A stretch of 64,000 bases of DNA from Prostheceraeus crozeri (Eukaryota; Platyhelminthes; Polycladida; Euryleptidae), in contig CAJQUW010003381.1 in NCBI GenBank assembly GCA_907163375.1, positions 434,001 through 498,000 on the forward strand. Reading direction: 5' to 3'. Position numbers and translations under genes: made by a program. This document shows, in pieces, positions 1 through 7,844 of the stretch. The stretch's first letter is position 1. Each line of letters opens with the position of its first letter. Under the pieces are notes generated by a model. It did no database searches, had not been told where the DNA came from, and worked only from the letters and a program-made list of their open reading frames with translations.

Positions 1-2
1 AA

Positions 3-254
3 TTGCGTGCACAGCAATCTGCCATAGACGCATTAGATGATTTAACAAAGACGAGGCGTACAGTTCGGAAGAAACGTAGGAAGTCAAGACAAGTTGGATC
101 AGGTCGAGTTACTAAGCAAAGGCGTAGGAGAAGTAAAAAGCCCACCAGAGCAGCACGTTCTAAATCAAGACGTCGTGTGAAAGCAAGAAAGCGCAAACGA
201 AATTCCACAGCGACTGGAAACAAGTCAAAACGAAGGAAGACAACATATTTGTAA
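3..254 (+). CDS. Basic core-like protein of virus-like element (5' partial)
   Basis: This is an open frame running in from the left edge, so the real start is probably outside the window (the first codon in view is TTG, not ATG). The 83 visible residues are dominated by Lys and Arg in runs such as KKRRKSR and KARKRKR, with no hydrophobic core, as in virion DNA-condensing proteins of adenovirus-like viruses. It stops 10 bases before the capsid-like gene on the same strand, which fits a packed late block. Its role, DNA binding or condensation inside the virion, is inferred from composition and position; no specific family can be assigned. It could also be a nuclear-localising tail of a larger protein. 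Confidence 0.6.
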   Translation: MRAQQSAIDALDDLTKTRRTVRKKRRKSRQVGSGRVTKQRRRRSKKPTRAARSKSRRRVKARKRKRNSTATGNKSKRRKTTYL

Positions 255-264
255 AGCTAATACG

Positions 265-1548
265 ATGCAGAGTATCAATTCGGCTTTGTGTTTCTTCGAT
301 TCACCACCTCATCAAACTGACATTATTTCCTCAACTATTGTTGATATAGTCCCCACAACAAATATTGATGGTAACCAACAGCCTATTCAGTTTGATATAC
401 CTGCTAATCCTCAAGATTATATTGACTGTCAATCCATTGATTTAGAATTGTGTATACAAATTAAGAAGACTGATGGTACCAATATTGATTCAACTAAGGA
501 TAAAGTGGGATTGACAAATCTTCCTATTGCCAGTCTATTCTCAGATGTGTATTTAATATTGAATGACAAACAGATTGAAGGAGGGGATCGAGCATATCCC
601 TATGGAGCATACATAAATACAATGACGCAATTTCAGAAGCAAGCTAAACAGTCACACTTGCAAGTTGCCGGCTGGTATGATGATCAGCAAGGGAAATTTG
701 ATGAGGTCTCAAATGGAGGTTTAAAAAAACGAATGGAATTGACAGCAGATTCAAAGGAATTATACTTGAAAGGACCTGTCTATCTTGATTTCCTTCGTCA
801 ATCTAGATATCTACTATCACAGGTTAAAATGCAAATAAAATTTATTCGTGCAAATCCTGAGTTCGCGTTAATGGCCTTTGGAGCTACAAACTATCAAATC
901 AACATAAGTAGTGCCGTGCTCAATGTAAGGAGAGTAACAATGAACCCGTCAGTCATCAACGAGCATGCGACAGGACTGAGGAAAAGCAATGCAATATATC
1001 CAGTTAATCACAGTGTGTTAACAAACTTCACAATTGGTGCGGGATCATCCTCTCATGCCTACCCAAATCTTTTTCCCACTGCGATGCCGAAGGCGGTGTA
1101 TATCACATTTGTGGAAAATGAGTCATTTATTGGTGCTTTTGAAAAGAATCCATTTAATTTCCAACACTTTAACGTTAGTAAACTAGCACTCTATCAGGAT
1201 GGAAAATTTGTTGCTTGCAAAGCTTATGAGCCTAATTTTAAAGAGGGTAAATTTGCACGTGAATATGGTTCTACTTTCACTGCACTGAGCATGTTTAACA
1301 CAGATGATTCAAATGGAATTACAATGGATATGTATAAAAATGGTTACTTCTTCATTATATACAATCTCACAGCAGATGCAGATCTAGGCGGTGAAAGCGT
1401 AGGAGTTACAAAGCCTGGTAATCTACGACTAGAGGTGTCATTTGAGTCACCTTTGAAGAAAACAATTACTTGCCTCATTTATGCTATCTATGATAGCAAA
1501 GTTGAAATAACGAGAATGCGAGACGTAACTGTCAGCTATCAGAGATGA
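265..1548 (+). CDS. Capsid-like protein, F54H12.2-like family (probable double jelly-roll major capsid protein)
   Basis: An intact 427-residue frame begins at the first ATG after the upstream stop. It resembles the family that animal genome annotations call uncharacterised protein F54H12.2-like. Visible marks are LPIASLFSDVYLILNDKQI near residues 86-104, a central NPFNFQHFN stretch followed by a predicted strand, and a C-terminal GNLRLEVSF...LIYAIYD block near 385-412. The rest is beta-rich, with no signal peptide or membrane segment. Position next to a basic core-like protein and an adenain-type protease supports a structural capsid role, most likely the major capsid protein. At 427 residues it is shorter than typical Polinton capsid proteins. 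The stop codon overlaps the next gene's ATG. Family recognition is fairly secure; the capsid role is inference from context and motif resemblance. Confidence 0.72.
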   Translation: MQSINSALCFFDSPPHQTDIISSTIVDIVPTTNIDGNQQPIQFDIPANPQDYIDCQSIDLELCIQIKKTDGTNIDSTKDKVGLTNLPIASLFSDVYLILNDKQIEGGDRAYPYGAYINTMTQFQKQAKQSHLQVAGWYDDQQGKFDEVSNGGLKKRMELTADSKELYLKGPVYLDFLRQSRYLLSQVKMQIKFIRANPEFALMAFGATNYQINISSAVLNVRRVTMNPSVINEHATGLRKSNAIYPVNHSVLTNFTIGAGSSSHAYPNLFPTAMPKAVYITFVENESFIGAFEKNPFNFQHFNVSKLALYQDGKFVACKAYEPNFKEGKFAREYGSTFTALSMFNTDDSNGITMDMYKNGYFFIIYNLTADADLGGESVGVTKPGNLRLEVSFESPLKKTITCLIYAIYDSKVEITRMRDVTVSYQR

Positions 1549-2006
1549 GTAACTTAAGCAACATACAAATCTTGAGGAAAATGGGAAATGCTCATCCCTA
1601 CTCCAAGTCAATATTTCTTGATGTCTTTTCTAGAGATAATTTACCTAATTCAATTCCTTTCTATCCTTGTTCGCTTATCATCAATACGGACAGCAACAAT
1701 CTTCCTGGTGAACATTGGGTTGCAGTGTACATCAATCGCTATAAAGTGGCTGAATATTTTGACTCTCTTAATCTACCTCGCTTACATGACATTGCATTAT
1801 GGATGAATAGGTTCTCCTGGACGATTAAGAAAGTTACATCGTTTCCACTTCAAAGCAATGTATCTCTCATGTGCGGCGGTTATGTGCTATACTTCATCAA
1901 CGAGAGACCATTGAAAAATAACTGTAAAAGTGATTTACAACTTTTTTCGAAAGACTGCTATAAAAATGATGTAATTCTTACAAAGTATATTGAAACTGTT
2001 TTGTAA
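1545..2006 (+). CDS. Adenain-type cysteine protease (virion maturation protease, peptidase C5-like)
   Basis: A 153-residue protease with the adenain arrangement: His57 in GEHWVAVYI, acidic Asp73 in EYFDS, Gln103 in PLQSN, which would form the oxyanion hole, and nucleophile Cys110 in MCGGYVLYFI. The order His-Asp-Gln-Cys and the length, somewhat short of about 200 residues, fit the family used by adenoviruses, Mavericks and adintoviruses to cleave capsid and core precursors in assembling particles. The ATG overlaps the capsid-like gene's stop by four bases (ATGA), suggesting coupled translation or a shared late transcript. No breaks are visible, and all four catalytic positions are present. 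A polyadenylation signal overlaps its stop codon. Identification from motif order is strong; the substrates are inferred. Confidence 0.88.
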   Translation: MSNLSNIQILRKMGNAHPYSKSIFLDVFSRDNLPNSIPFYPCSLIINTDSNNLPGEHWVAVYINRYKVAEYFDSLNLPRLHDIALWMNRFSWTIKKVTSFPLQSNVSLMCGGYVLYFINERPLKNNCKSDLQLFSKDCYKNDVILTKYIETVL

Positions 2007-2010
2007 TAAA
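2005..2010 (+). terminator. Polyadenylation signal of the rightward (late) block
   Basis: AATAAA overlaps the protease stop codon TAA (2004-2006). A T-rich tract follows. The opposing leftward block ends at 2138, so the two convergent units share only about 130 bases; AATAAA on the minus strand lies around 2012-2018. Confidence 0.65.
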
Positions 2011-2137
2011 GTTTTATTTTATATGTAAATATCCTTGTTTTATGTTCCAAATCGTTGGGTTTAGAGGGAAAGCAAAACATGTTTACATTTCAATATGTAT
2101 TTACAAATATACAGTTCTTTTCTAAATATTTACATAG

Positions 2138-2707
2138 CTACAATGTAGATTTCACAAATATTTTTCTCAAATCACATAGGATGGGAGGAACATCATTTAT
2201 GTCTTTAATGCCGGTTATCACAATCTTTCCATTATGGAATACATGAACATGATATGGGTGCCAGTTAGTCATCTGTGCTGCTGGAAATAGTTCCACTTCA
2301 TAAGTGAGATTATTTGATGATGTGACTTTACGAAAGTCATAATGATAGTTCAATTCACATAACACAGTCATTGTCTTCACTTCCCATTCAGATAATGAGT
2401 CACTAAGTAAATTTTCCAACGTAGAATGTAGATATGGTAGATCACCATCAGTGAAGCCACCAACACACTGGATTGTTCCATTTGGAAAGAATAGGATAGT
2501 CACATATTTATCCTTCCTCTGTATCCTCCATGTTAACATTGAGGGTCTTCCCAGATGTAGATTCGTTGTCGGCTTCATCTTGTGTTTTATTAATAACCAT
2601 TGCTTTCGATTGGGAATGTTCCGCTCGATTTCTTGAAGATTGAGTTTTGAGTTTACTTTTGTAGTTAACATGCGATTCACGACTTCCATCCGCTTGATGT
2701 CCTCCAT
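2138..2707 (-). CDS. TATA-binding-protein-like (TBP-fold) protein
   Basis: This 189-residue protein is about the size of a TBP core and shows its two-repeat plan. Repeat 1 (about 8-105) carries ILFFPNGTIQCVGG at 71-84. Repeat 2 (about 108-186) carries YEVELFP at 136-142 and HVFHNGKIVITG at 155-166, close to the signature blocks of eukaryotic TBP repeats, including Phe residues at positions that wedge into the TATA minor groove in TBP. Repeat 1 has an insertion near 52-67 and lacks the first Phe motif. The likely role is recognising promoters of the element and recruiting host or element transcription factors in the nucleus. It lies between the protease (convergent) and a PC4-like ORF whose C-terminus overlaps it by 200 bases in another frame. 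The fold call is strong; the function is inference. Confidence 0.75.
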   Translation of the reverse strand: MEDIKRMEVVNRMLTTKVNSKLNLQEIERNIPNRKQWLLIKHKMKPTTNLHLGRPSMLTWRIQRKDKYVTILFFPNGTIQCVGGFTDGDLPYLHSTLENLLSDSLSEWEVKTMTVLCELNYHYDFRKVTSSNNLTYEVELFPAAQMTNWHPYHVHVFHNGKIVITGIKDINDVPPILCDLRKIFVKSTL

Positions 2708-3131
2708 CCTTAATAAATGAAATCATATGTGGTAGTATCTCTTTTGTAAAGTTTCTCCATGTGACGTCACTGAAACGGAAAAATCGATAGTCAATATCTT
2801 CTCTCTTTGGTGAACAGAAGTATAGCTTGACGGTAGAGTCACACTTTATCCATACCTTTTGATCGAGGGGAATCTTCATCCGTGTCTTATGGTTGTCAAT
2901 CAGATCAGCAAAGTCCTTCAGTGAAGATAATGCGTCAAGGCTAATGCAAACGCCACGATGTTTTCCACCACTATTTGTTATTAAATGACGAAAGACTACT
3001 TTCTTAGAATTTGTTATGTGAATGCTTTGTGAGTCATTTAATTTCCATGTTCTAATGTAATGAGGCATGTTTTCAAATATAAACCTAAATTTATTTGTTT
3101 GCATAAAGCTTGCTATTTTACATCTCAACAT
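2508..3131 (-). CDS. Uncharacterised protein, possible tandem PC4/p15-like domains
   Basis: A 207-residue frame opens 178 bases beyond the polymerase stop, on the same strand. Residues 29-81 look like strands followed by a helix, with KHRGVCISLDALSSLKDFA resembling the end of the PC4/p15 single-strand-DNA-binding domain. Residues 88-141 repeat the pattern (strands, then DVTWRNFTKEILPHMISFI). Residues 142-207 form a polar, acidic tail (DEADNEST, MEDTEEG) with no predicted fold. That tail overlaps the start of the TBP-like gene in another frame. If PC4-like, it would be a transcription cofactor or ssDNA-binding protein, which fits beside a TBP-like protein and a polymerase. The gene is probably real, given its open frame and position; the PC4 assignment is tentative. 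Confidence 0.5.
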   Translation of the reverse strand: MLRCKIASFMQTNKFRFIFENMPHYIRTWKLNDSQSIHITNSKKVVFRHLITNSGGKHRGVCISLDALSSLKDFADLIDNHKTRMKIPLDQKVWIKCDSTVKLYFCSPKREDIDYRFFRFSDVTWRNFTKEILPHMISFIKDGGHQADGSRESHVNYKSKLKTQSSRNRAEHSQSKAMVINKTQDEADNESTSGKTLNVNMEDTEEG

Positions 3132-3285
3132 ATCGGAATGATGTTGAGTGCTACGTCTTCAATTCATAGTAGGACTACCTATGTTTTAGTAATTATTTCT
3201 ACACATCGGAAAGATGTAGAAATTTCATTTTATATTTAATCTACCTATATATTATTAAGCATGACTACGCAGAAATGTAGTGATT
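3120..3285. promoter_or_regulatory. Intergenic hairpin cluster between polymerase end and PC4-like gene start
   Basis: Three short inverted repeats lie within 165 bases. One is at 3125-3149 with 8-base arms (CTCAACAT/ATGTTGAG), one at 3193-3221 with arms ATTTCTAC/GTAGAAAT, and one at 3264-3281 with arms ACTAC/GTAGT. The first two share the loop core ATCGGAA(T/A)GATGT. The region is AT-rich, with TATA-like strings on the minus strand around 3226-3252, placed to serve the 207-codon gene. It probably combines the polymerase 3' end with the promoter of the next gene; the hairpins could be operators or RNA structures. Confidence 0.4.
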
Positions 3286-3309
3286 GGTTAGTTTACTTTG
3301 TTAAATTTC

Positions 3310-6300
3310 TTAAACTTCTACGTCACCTGTAGCAGGAAGGCATCTCCTTCTCTTTGAAGGTGGGGGAAGACCTAAACTATAGTGTCCATATGGTAGAGAT
3401 AGATTTTTATTTAACCAACAGCGCTTATCCTCCCAAAGTGAAAGTCCTCGCTTTCTAAATGATTTTGTAGTGACTACGTGATTTGTTGAATTTATAATTG
3501 TCATTTCCTCATTTGTATCTTTCTCACTGTAGTACACAGTCCTATAATCATTATGTTGTAATTTTTTAACTGCAGCTCTCTGCACTCCTTTTGCCCGCTT
3601 TATGCTATCACAAGTTGAATCTAGATATTTCATTGAATACATTTTTGGTTTTAGCAAGATCATTTCCTCAAGCAACTTTCCCGCACACTCATCCTTAAAA
3701 CAACCTAATCTGGCTCTGTTTGTTACTGAGTATAGTCGGTGATGACTGTCATAGTTTGAAGAGTCAAATTTTTCACCAAAATATAGCAGTACATCCTCCA
3801 AGCTGACAGATGGTGAGGTGTACAAACATAGGAAAAAACTATCGGTATCATCTCCACAAAGCCGCGTTCTATTTATCAGTGGACATCTTTTCAAATCATT
3901 GTAGTATAACTGGTACAATTCCAATTTGCTATAGTCAAGTACCGCCTGACCAACATAAATCAATTTATTCAACATTATTGAAGGTTTATACATTTCCATA
4001 CCAACTAGATCTTCATCAAATATCTTATGCTGTACATAGAGAGGATGATTTGATAATTTTCGACATTGTTCCACGCTGTTTACTAATTTGAATTTTCTCC
4101 TTCGTCTTACATTTTCCATTGTTTTACCATATAAAGAATTATTTTTCAACTTATAAAATGACTTTTCAAAGTTGGTACTTGATTGAGCTCTCTTTTGTGA
4201 ATTCATATCAATGTACGTTCTCAACCATGGCTTTTGTGTGAACTCTATACCGTTGTGAATTTCTGTGATTTTCATACCCATGGATAAATAAAATTTTAAT
4301 ATTGAATAGTGTACAACATAATTTTCCCTATTGAATTGATGAAGCAAGAGTTTTTTAGTTGAACTGAATTTAGTGTCTGGTCTTATTTTCCTATGTAAAT
4401 CCTTCATATAAGTTGAGAACATATTTTGCTCTACGGTCTGCATCTCTGGCGCTAATGGGAAATCGGCAGTGTCATCATGTATGTTTGCAGGATATTCCAA
4501 GTTCAAATCAAAAATATAACCAATTTCACCATCATCATCGATAGCTTGTATATTTTCTTCGTTTAGAAAATAGCTTACTTCACTATCACTCAACCATTTA
4601 AAATTTGAATGTGGTAGACTCTTACTGAGCGAAGAACCGTAAAGGTTATTGACATCAATGTAAGATAAGTGACGACTTTCATTTGTATTATTTTGTAATT
4701 CCGAAATGCGTGCACGTGCTCTGTGAATGTTCGTAAAAGTCATTCCACCCCTTATTCCCCTTTCGAAGAGATTATACATACTTTCATCTTGTATGTAGTG
4801 TGGAGGATCATTAGATGTCAAATTTAAAGCTGAAGTAAAGCTAAGATGTGGAAGGCTAACGAAATGGACAGGATCTACTTCATCTTCACTTTGACTTAGT
4901 GACCTAAAAACTTCAAAAATATCTGTCAGTAATAATACATCCAGTTTCAAATATGCAAGCATGTAATCACCAAAATTGTTACAATTGAAAGCAAACCACG
5001 CATTACTAGCGTGCTTATATTCTTCATCTGAACAATGTTCACGAGTGAGATCATTATAAAATTCACATTGTGGTGGCAGACATTTTTCTGACAATGTATT
5101 TAGACTTCTAAAATAACAGTAGGGAAACACACCCTTTTGATAAAGAATATCATCTGTTAACAGGGGAAATTCATTTCTTAGTTTTTCTACATGTTCATAA
5201 ACTTGCAATCCTCTTGCTAACTCACTCAATGATGCACTTAAAAATTGATAAGAATCTAAGAATTTTAACTTGAAGTAGATTGTTTTTCCTTTGTATTCGT
5301 TCACAGGGACGCTGGCGGATAGAGTTATATACTTTTCAGCTGTTGCTGCTACTACTTCCAATTTCCATGACTTCTTCTTTCCAATTGCTTTATAGCAAAC
5401 GATATGACTATCATAATTCTTAAAATTATGGAAGAAGATGGGTAGTTCCCGCCTATTTAGTTTTAATCGAAGATTGCATTTGCTGCATATTGTTTGCCTA
5501 TATCTTCCTGTTAAATGGTCGTGATCTCTTACTTTTATGCAATCATCACTAAATACAGCTTTACATTTATTACAATTTTTTACATTTTTATGTTTTTCTT
5601 CTTCATCAGAAGAAAGAGACATTGGTTGCCGGCTTATTGCACGCTGATTATCATATAAGTTTTGAGCTATATTTTCTAGGTGATCCAAGAAGTCCATAAT
5701 ACAATTCTCTCCTTTGAAGACATAATATTTGTTTTCAAATCTGGACTGGAGAGCTTTATGCCAAACATGATAAACACCAACTGCTGCCGGTTTGTGTACT
5801 TTATTATCGATGTAGCACTCTATATCTGCATAAACAACTAAAGGAGGACTTAATTGATATTCCATGCTACTTGTACTTACCTCTAGTTGTTTAGGCATTC
5901 TTTCTATTTGTGCCTTTCCACGAACACAAAATTGATAATGTCGCTCCAAAGTTGTCTTATATGTAAACGATTGGGTACATCGATCACAGAAATGTTTATA
6001 TCTTCTATTTATTTTTCTATATAATCTTGATAGTTTTCTGATTCCACAATAGTGTGCACGTTCATTGTTTATAATTAGTAGTATATTCACAGTTCGTTTA
6101 CCAATAAAGTTGCTGCTATATCGAACACCTTTTAGTCCTTTTTCGTAAAGGTGAATGTTGATTTTAATGTCATTATTTTTCTCAAACTTAGGAATATCTT
6201 TAATTGATACGGGTGTAGAGATGTCATTCATATTTAGTTCAGATGTCCATTTACTATATGATTTTATCTCATTCCTAGAATATGATACATCATTGTAATG

Positions 6301-7263
6301 TAGCATTGATAGAACTGAATACAAGAAACAGTCATTTGCATTTGAATGTACATTAATTACAGCCTTCGAATCTTTCAGACTCTTTGGTAGATTAAATACT
6401 TCTCCACCAGAAAGTAATGGACTAGTAATAACATTGAATTCTATATTTAGTATTTCATCTATAACCCAATTGCTACCCTTATTTGCAAAAGCTTCAATAT
6501 GACTTGAGAGACTATTTAAGTTATCTTGGAACCATGTATCATAGTCATAAATATAGTTTGTGGATGATGAAGTAAAGTGTGCGAGAAACGTTTCATCTTC
6601 CTGAGGATTTGATCGCACATAACGAATTTGTGCTACCAGACGACCACGTAGTTGAAAATTTTCTAGAAGGTTTGTCACTAAGTTCTCTAATATAGATCGC
6701 ATACTTAATAAAAAGGAAGTTATATCTACTGTGTGTGCTGATGGTGCGATGTCGTATACACGAGCATGACCGTTGAGCGCGCTTTCGCTGAGACTTACAG
6801 TTCCATGATTATTTTGAATATTCATCTCACTATTTGTATTATGCATATTCATATGCTGACGGAATTTGCTTATAGAATTATACGTTTTACCACAGCGGGA
6901 GCAGCATTGCATAAAGATCAAACTATTATTTGAAGCGCTGATTGGTACATGTCTAGACGTTGATTCAGCAGTACTAGATTCGGGTATTTCACTATCATTA
7001 GCTGAGATACTTCGAGGATTTGAATTTAAATTACAATTACTTGGTTGCTTATCACAGACTAGATTGTGTCGCTTTAGATTATCCTGTCGTTTCGTTTCAT
7101 ATGGACACTTCCTACACTGATAAGTTTTTCCTAACTTACAAAACTTTTCATGGCGTTGCAAATTACCATTAAGAGTAAACGTTTTTCCACATTTAGAACA
7201 GACAACCCTGTTTATTAAACTGGTGAGGATTATAATTTTGCAGACTATATATATTTTTATCAT
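3310..7263 (-). CDS. polB: Protein-primed type family B DNA polymerase with zinc fingers, OTU-like and endonuclease VII-like domains
   Basis: An intact 1,317-codon frame. N-terminal zinc fingers use C22/C25/H38/C42, C50/C53/H66/C70 and C121/C124/H137/H141. An OTU-like cysteine protease domain follows (NDCFLYS, C312; AHYC, H404), then a fourth finger (C426/C429/H442/C446). The 3'-5' exonuclease has ADIEC (D480, E482), an endonuclease VII-like CxxC..VRDHDHLTG..CSKC finger (564-596), NYDS (D618) and YLKLD (D775). Polymerase motifs are DVNNLYG (D870), KNNSLYGKT (K1040) and GDDTDS (D1139, D1141). This is the DNA_pol_B_2 class of Mavericks and adintoviruses, which replicate linear DNA with protein-capped ends. 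The first 20 residues are hydrophobic and overlap a TATA-like string, so the true start may differ or be spliced. No inactivating change is seen. Confidence 0.92.
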   Translation of the reverse strand: MIKIYIVCKIIILTSLINRVVCSKCGKTFTLNGNLQRHEKFCKLGKTYQCRKCPYETKRQDNLKRHNLVCDKQPSNCNLNSNPRSISANDSEIPESSTAESTSRHVPISASNNSLIFMQCCSRCGKTYNSISKFRQHMNMHNTNSEMNIQNNHGTVSLSESALNGHARVYDIAPSAHTVDITSFLLSMRSILENLVTNLLENFQLRGRLVAQIRYVRSNPQEDETFLAHFTSSSTNYIYDYDTWFQDNLNSLSSHIEAFANKGSNWVIDEILNIEFNVITSPLLSGGEVFNLPKSLKDSKAVINVHSNANDCFLYSVLSMLHYNDVSYSRNEIKSYSKWTSELNMNDISTPVSIKDIPKFEKNNDIKINIHLYEKGLKGVRYSSNFIGKRTVNILLIINNERAHYCGIRKLSRLYRKINRRYKHFCDRCTQSFTYKTTLERHYQFCVRGKAQIERMPKQLEVSTSSMEYQLSPPLVVYADIECYIDNKVHKPAAVGVYHVWHKALQSRFENKYYVFKGENCIMDFLDHLENIAQNLYDNQRAISRQPMSLSSDEEEKHKNVKNCNKCKAVFSDDCIKVRDHDHLTGRYRQTICSKCNLRLKLNRRELPIFFHNFKNYDSHIVCYKAIGKKKSWKLEVVAATAEKYITLSASVPVNEYKGKTIYFKLKFLDSYQFLSASLSELARGLQVYEHVEKLRNEFPLLTDDILYQKGVFPYCYFRSLNTLSEKCLPPQCEFYNDLTREHCSDEEYKHASNAWFAFNCNNFGDYMLAYLKLDVLLLTDIFEVFRSLSQSEDEVDPVHFVSLPHLSFTSALNLTSNDPPHYIQDESMYNLFERGIRGGMTFTNIHRARARISELQNNTNESRHLSYIDVNNLYGSSLSKSLPHSNFKWLSDSEVSYFLNEENIQAIDDDGEIGYIFDLNLEYPANIHDDTADFPLAPEMQTVEQNMFSTYMKDLHRKIRPDTKFSSTKKLLLHQFNRENYVVHYSILKFYLSMGMKITEIHNGIEFTQKPWLRTYIDMNSQKRAQSSTNFEKSFYKLKNNSLYGKTMENVRRRRKFKLVNSVEQCRKLSNHPLYVQHKIFDEDLVGMEMYKPSIMLNKLIYVGQAVLDYSKLELYQLYYNDLKRCPLINRTRLCGDDTDSFFLCLYTSPSVSLEDVLLYFGEKFDSSNYDSHHRLYSVTNRARLGCFKDECAGKLLEEMILLKPKMYSMKYLDSTCDSIKRAKGVQRAAVKKLQHNDYRTVYYSEKDTNEEMTIINSTNHVVTTKSFRKRGLSLWEDKRCWLNKNLSLPYGHYSLGLPPPSKRRRCLPATGDVEV

Positions 7264-7275
7264 CCTATGACGTCA
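7241..7275 (-). promoter_or_regulatory. TATA-like and CRE-like sites at the polymerase start
   Basis: TATATATA (minus strand, about 7242-7250) lies inside the first codons of the annotated polymerase frame, and a perfect CRE palindrome TGACGTCA sits at 7268-7275, a few bases upstream of the ATG. A CCAAT motif occurs near 7290. If these form the promoter, translation must begin downstream of 7263 or on a spliced transcript; AACAG|GG near 7203 would place an acceptor just before VVCSKCGKTF. Confidence 0.35.
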
Positions 7276-7382
7276 CAACGATTACTAGCCAATGACATTT
7301 GTTCCAATCTACGATGAAATAAGAAGACAGGACTTGTATCAAATTCTTTTTCCATTAAGTTAAAAAGTCAAAGTAAAAGAAA

Positions 7383-7655
7383 TTACAACTTTTGACACTT
7401 TATCATGTCACTGTGTGAGAGTTTCACATGCTGGCACTGCTCGCAACAGTCGGACGTTTCCTCCATCCGAGTCAGTCTAACTCGTGAAATGAGACCTTCA
7501 CGATATACGATGTGCATGAGTGTCTCACGTTCGAATTGCCGATTGCCTCGGGCTACAGAAGAGGACAATAGCAAGTTTGACTGTGTCAAATTGCGAACAG
7601 ACACAACCAAACCCCTATTCTCCTCCCTGAGCTTGCTCTCCCGCTGTTCAGCCAT
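7383..7655 (-). CDS. Hypothetical small coiled-coil protein
   Basis: I do not recognise this protein. From the first ATG it has about 90 residues, starting MAEQRESKLREENRGL, a heptad-like charged helix that probably forms a coiled coil, and ending with a Cys/His-bearing tail (CCEQCQHVKLSH). The open frame continues upstream for about 30 codons without an ATG to a stop in the GGTCAA repeats near 7755, so it may be an exon or a broken gene. It lies just upstream of the polymerase in the same direction and could be another element gene. The opposite-strand frame over the same bases looks like its shadow. Confidence 0.3.
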   Translation of the reverse strand: MAEQRESKLREENRGLVVSVRNLTQSNLLLSSSVARGNRQFERETLMHIVYREGLISRVRLTRMEETSDCCEQCQHVKLSHSDMIKCQKL

Positions 7656-7740
7656 CCGAAGTCGTTGCTGGCACAACTTGAGTTTCTCCTCCAGTCGCTC
7701 ATCACCTTCTATGACCCCATCCCCCCCCGCCGTGTATGAA

Positions 7741-7784
7741 GTGTATGAAGGTCAAAGGTCAAGGTCAAGTCAAAGGTCAAGGTC
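7741..7784. repeat. Short tandem repeat, GGTCAA/AGGTCA units
   Basis: The stretch repeats AAGGTCA-type hexamers (GGTCAAAGGTCAAGGTCAAG), preceded by a doubled GTGTATGAA. Direct repeats of AGGTCA with short spacers resemble nuclear-receptor half sites, but simple repetition is an equally good explanation. Confidence 0.6.
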
Positions 7785-7844
7785 AAGTTCATGTGGAAGT
7801 TTATGCATTATAGTCATTTCGAGTGATCAAACTTTAACTTTGAA

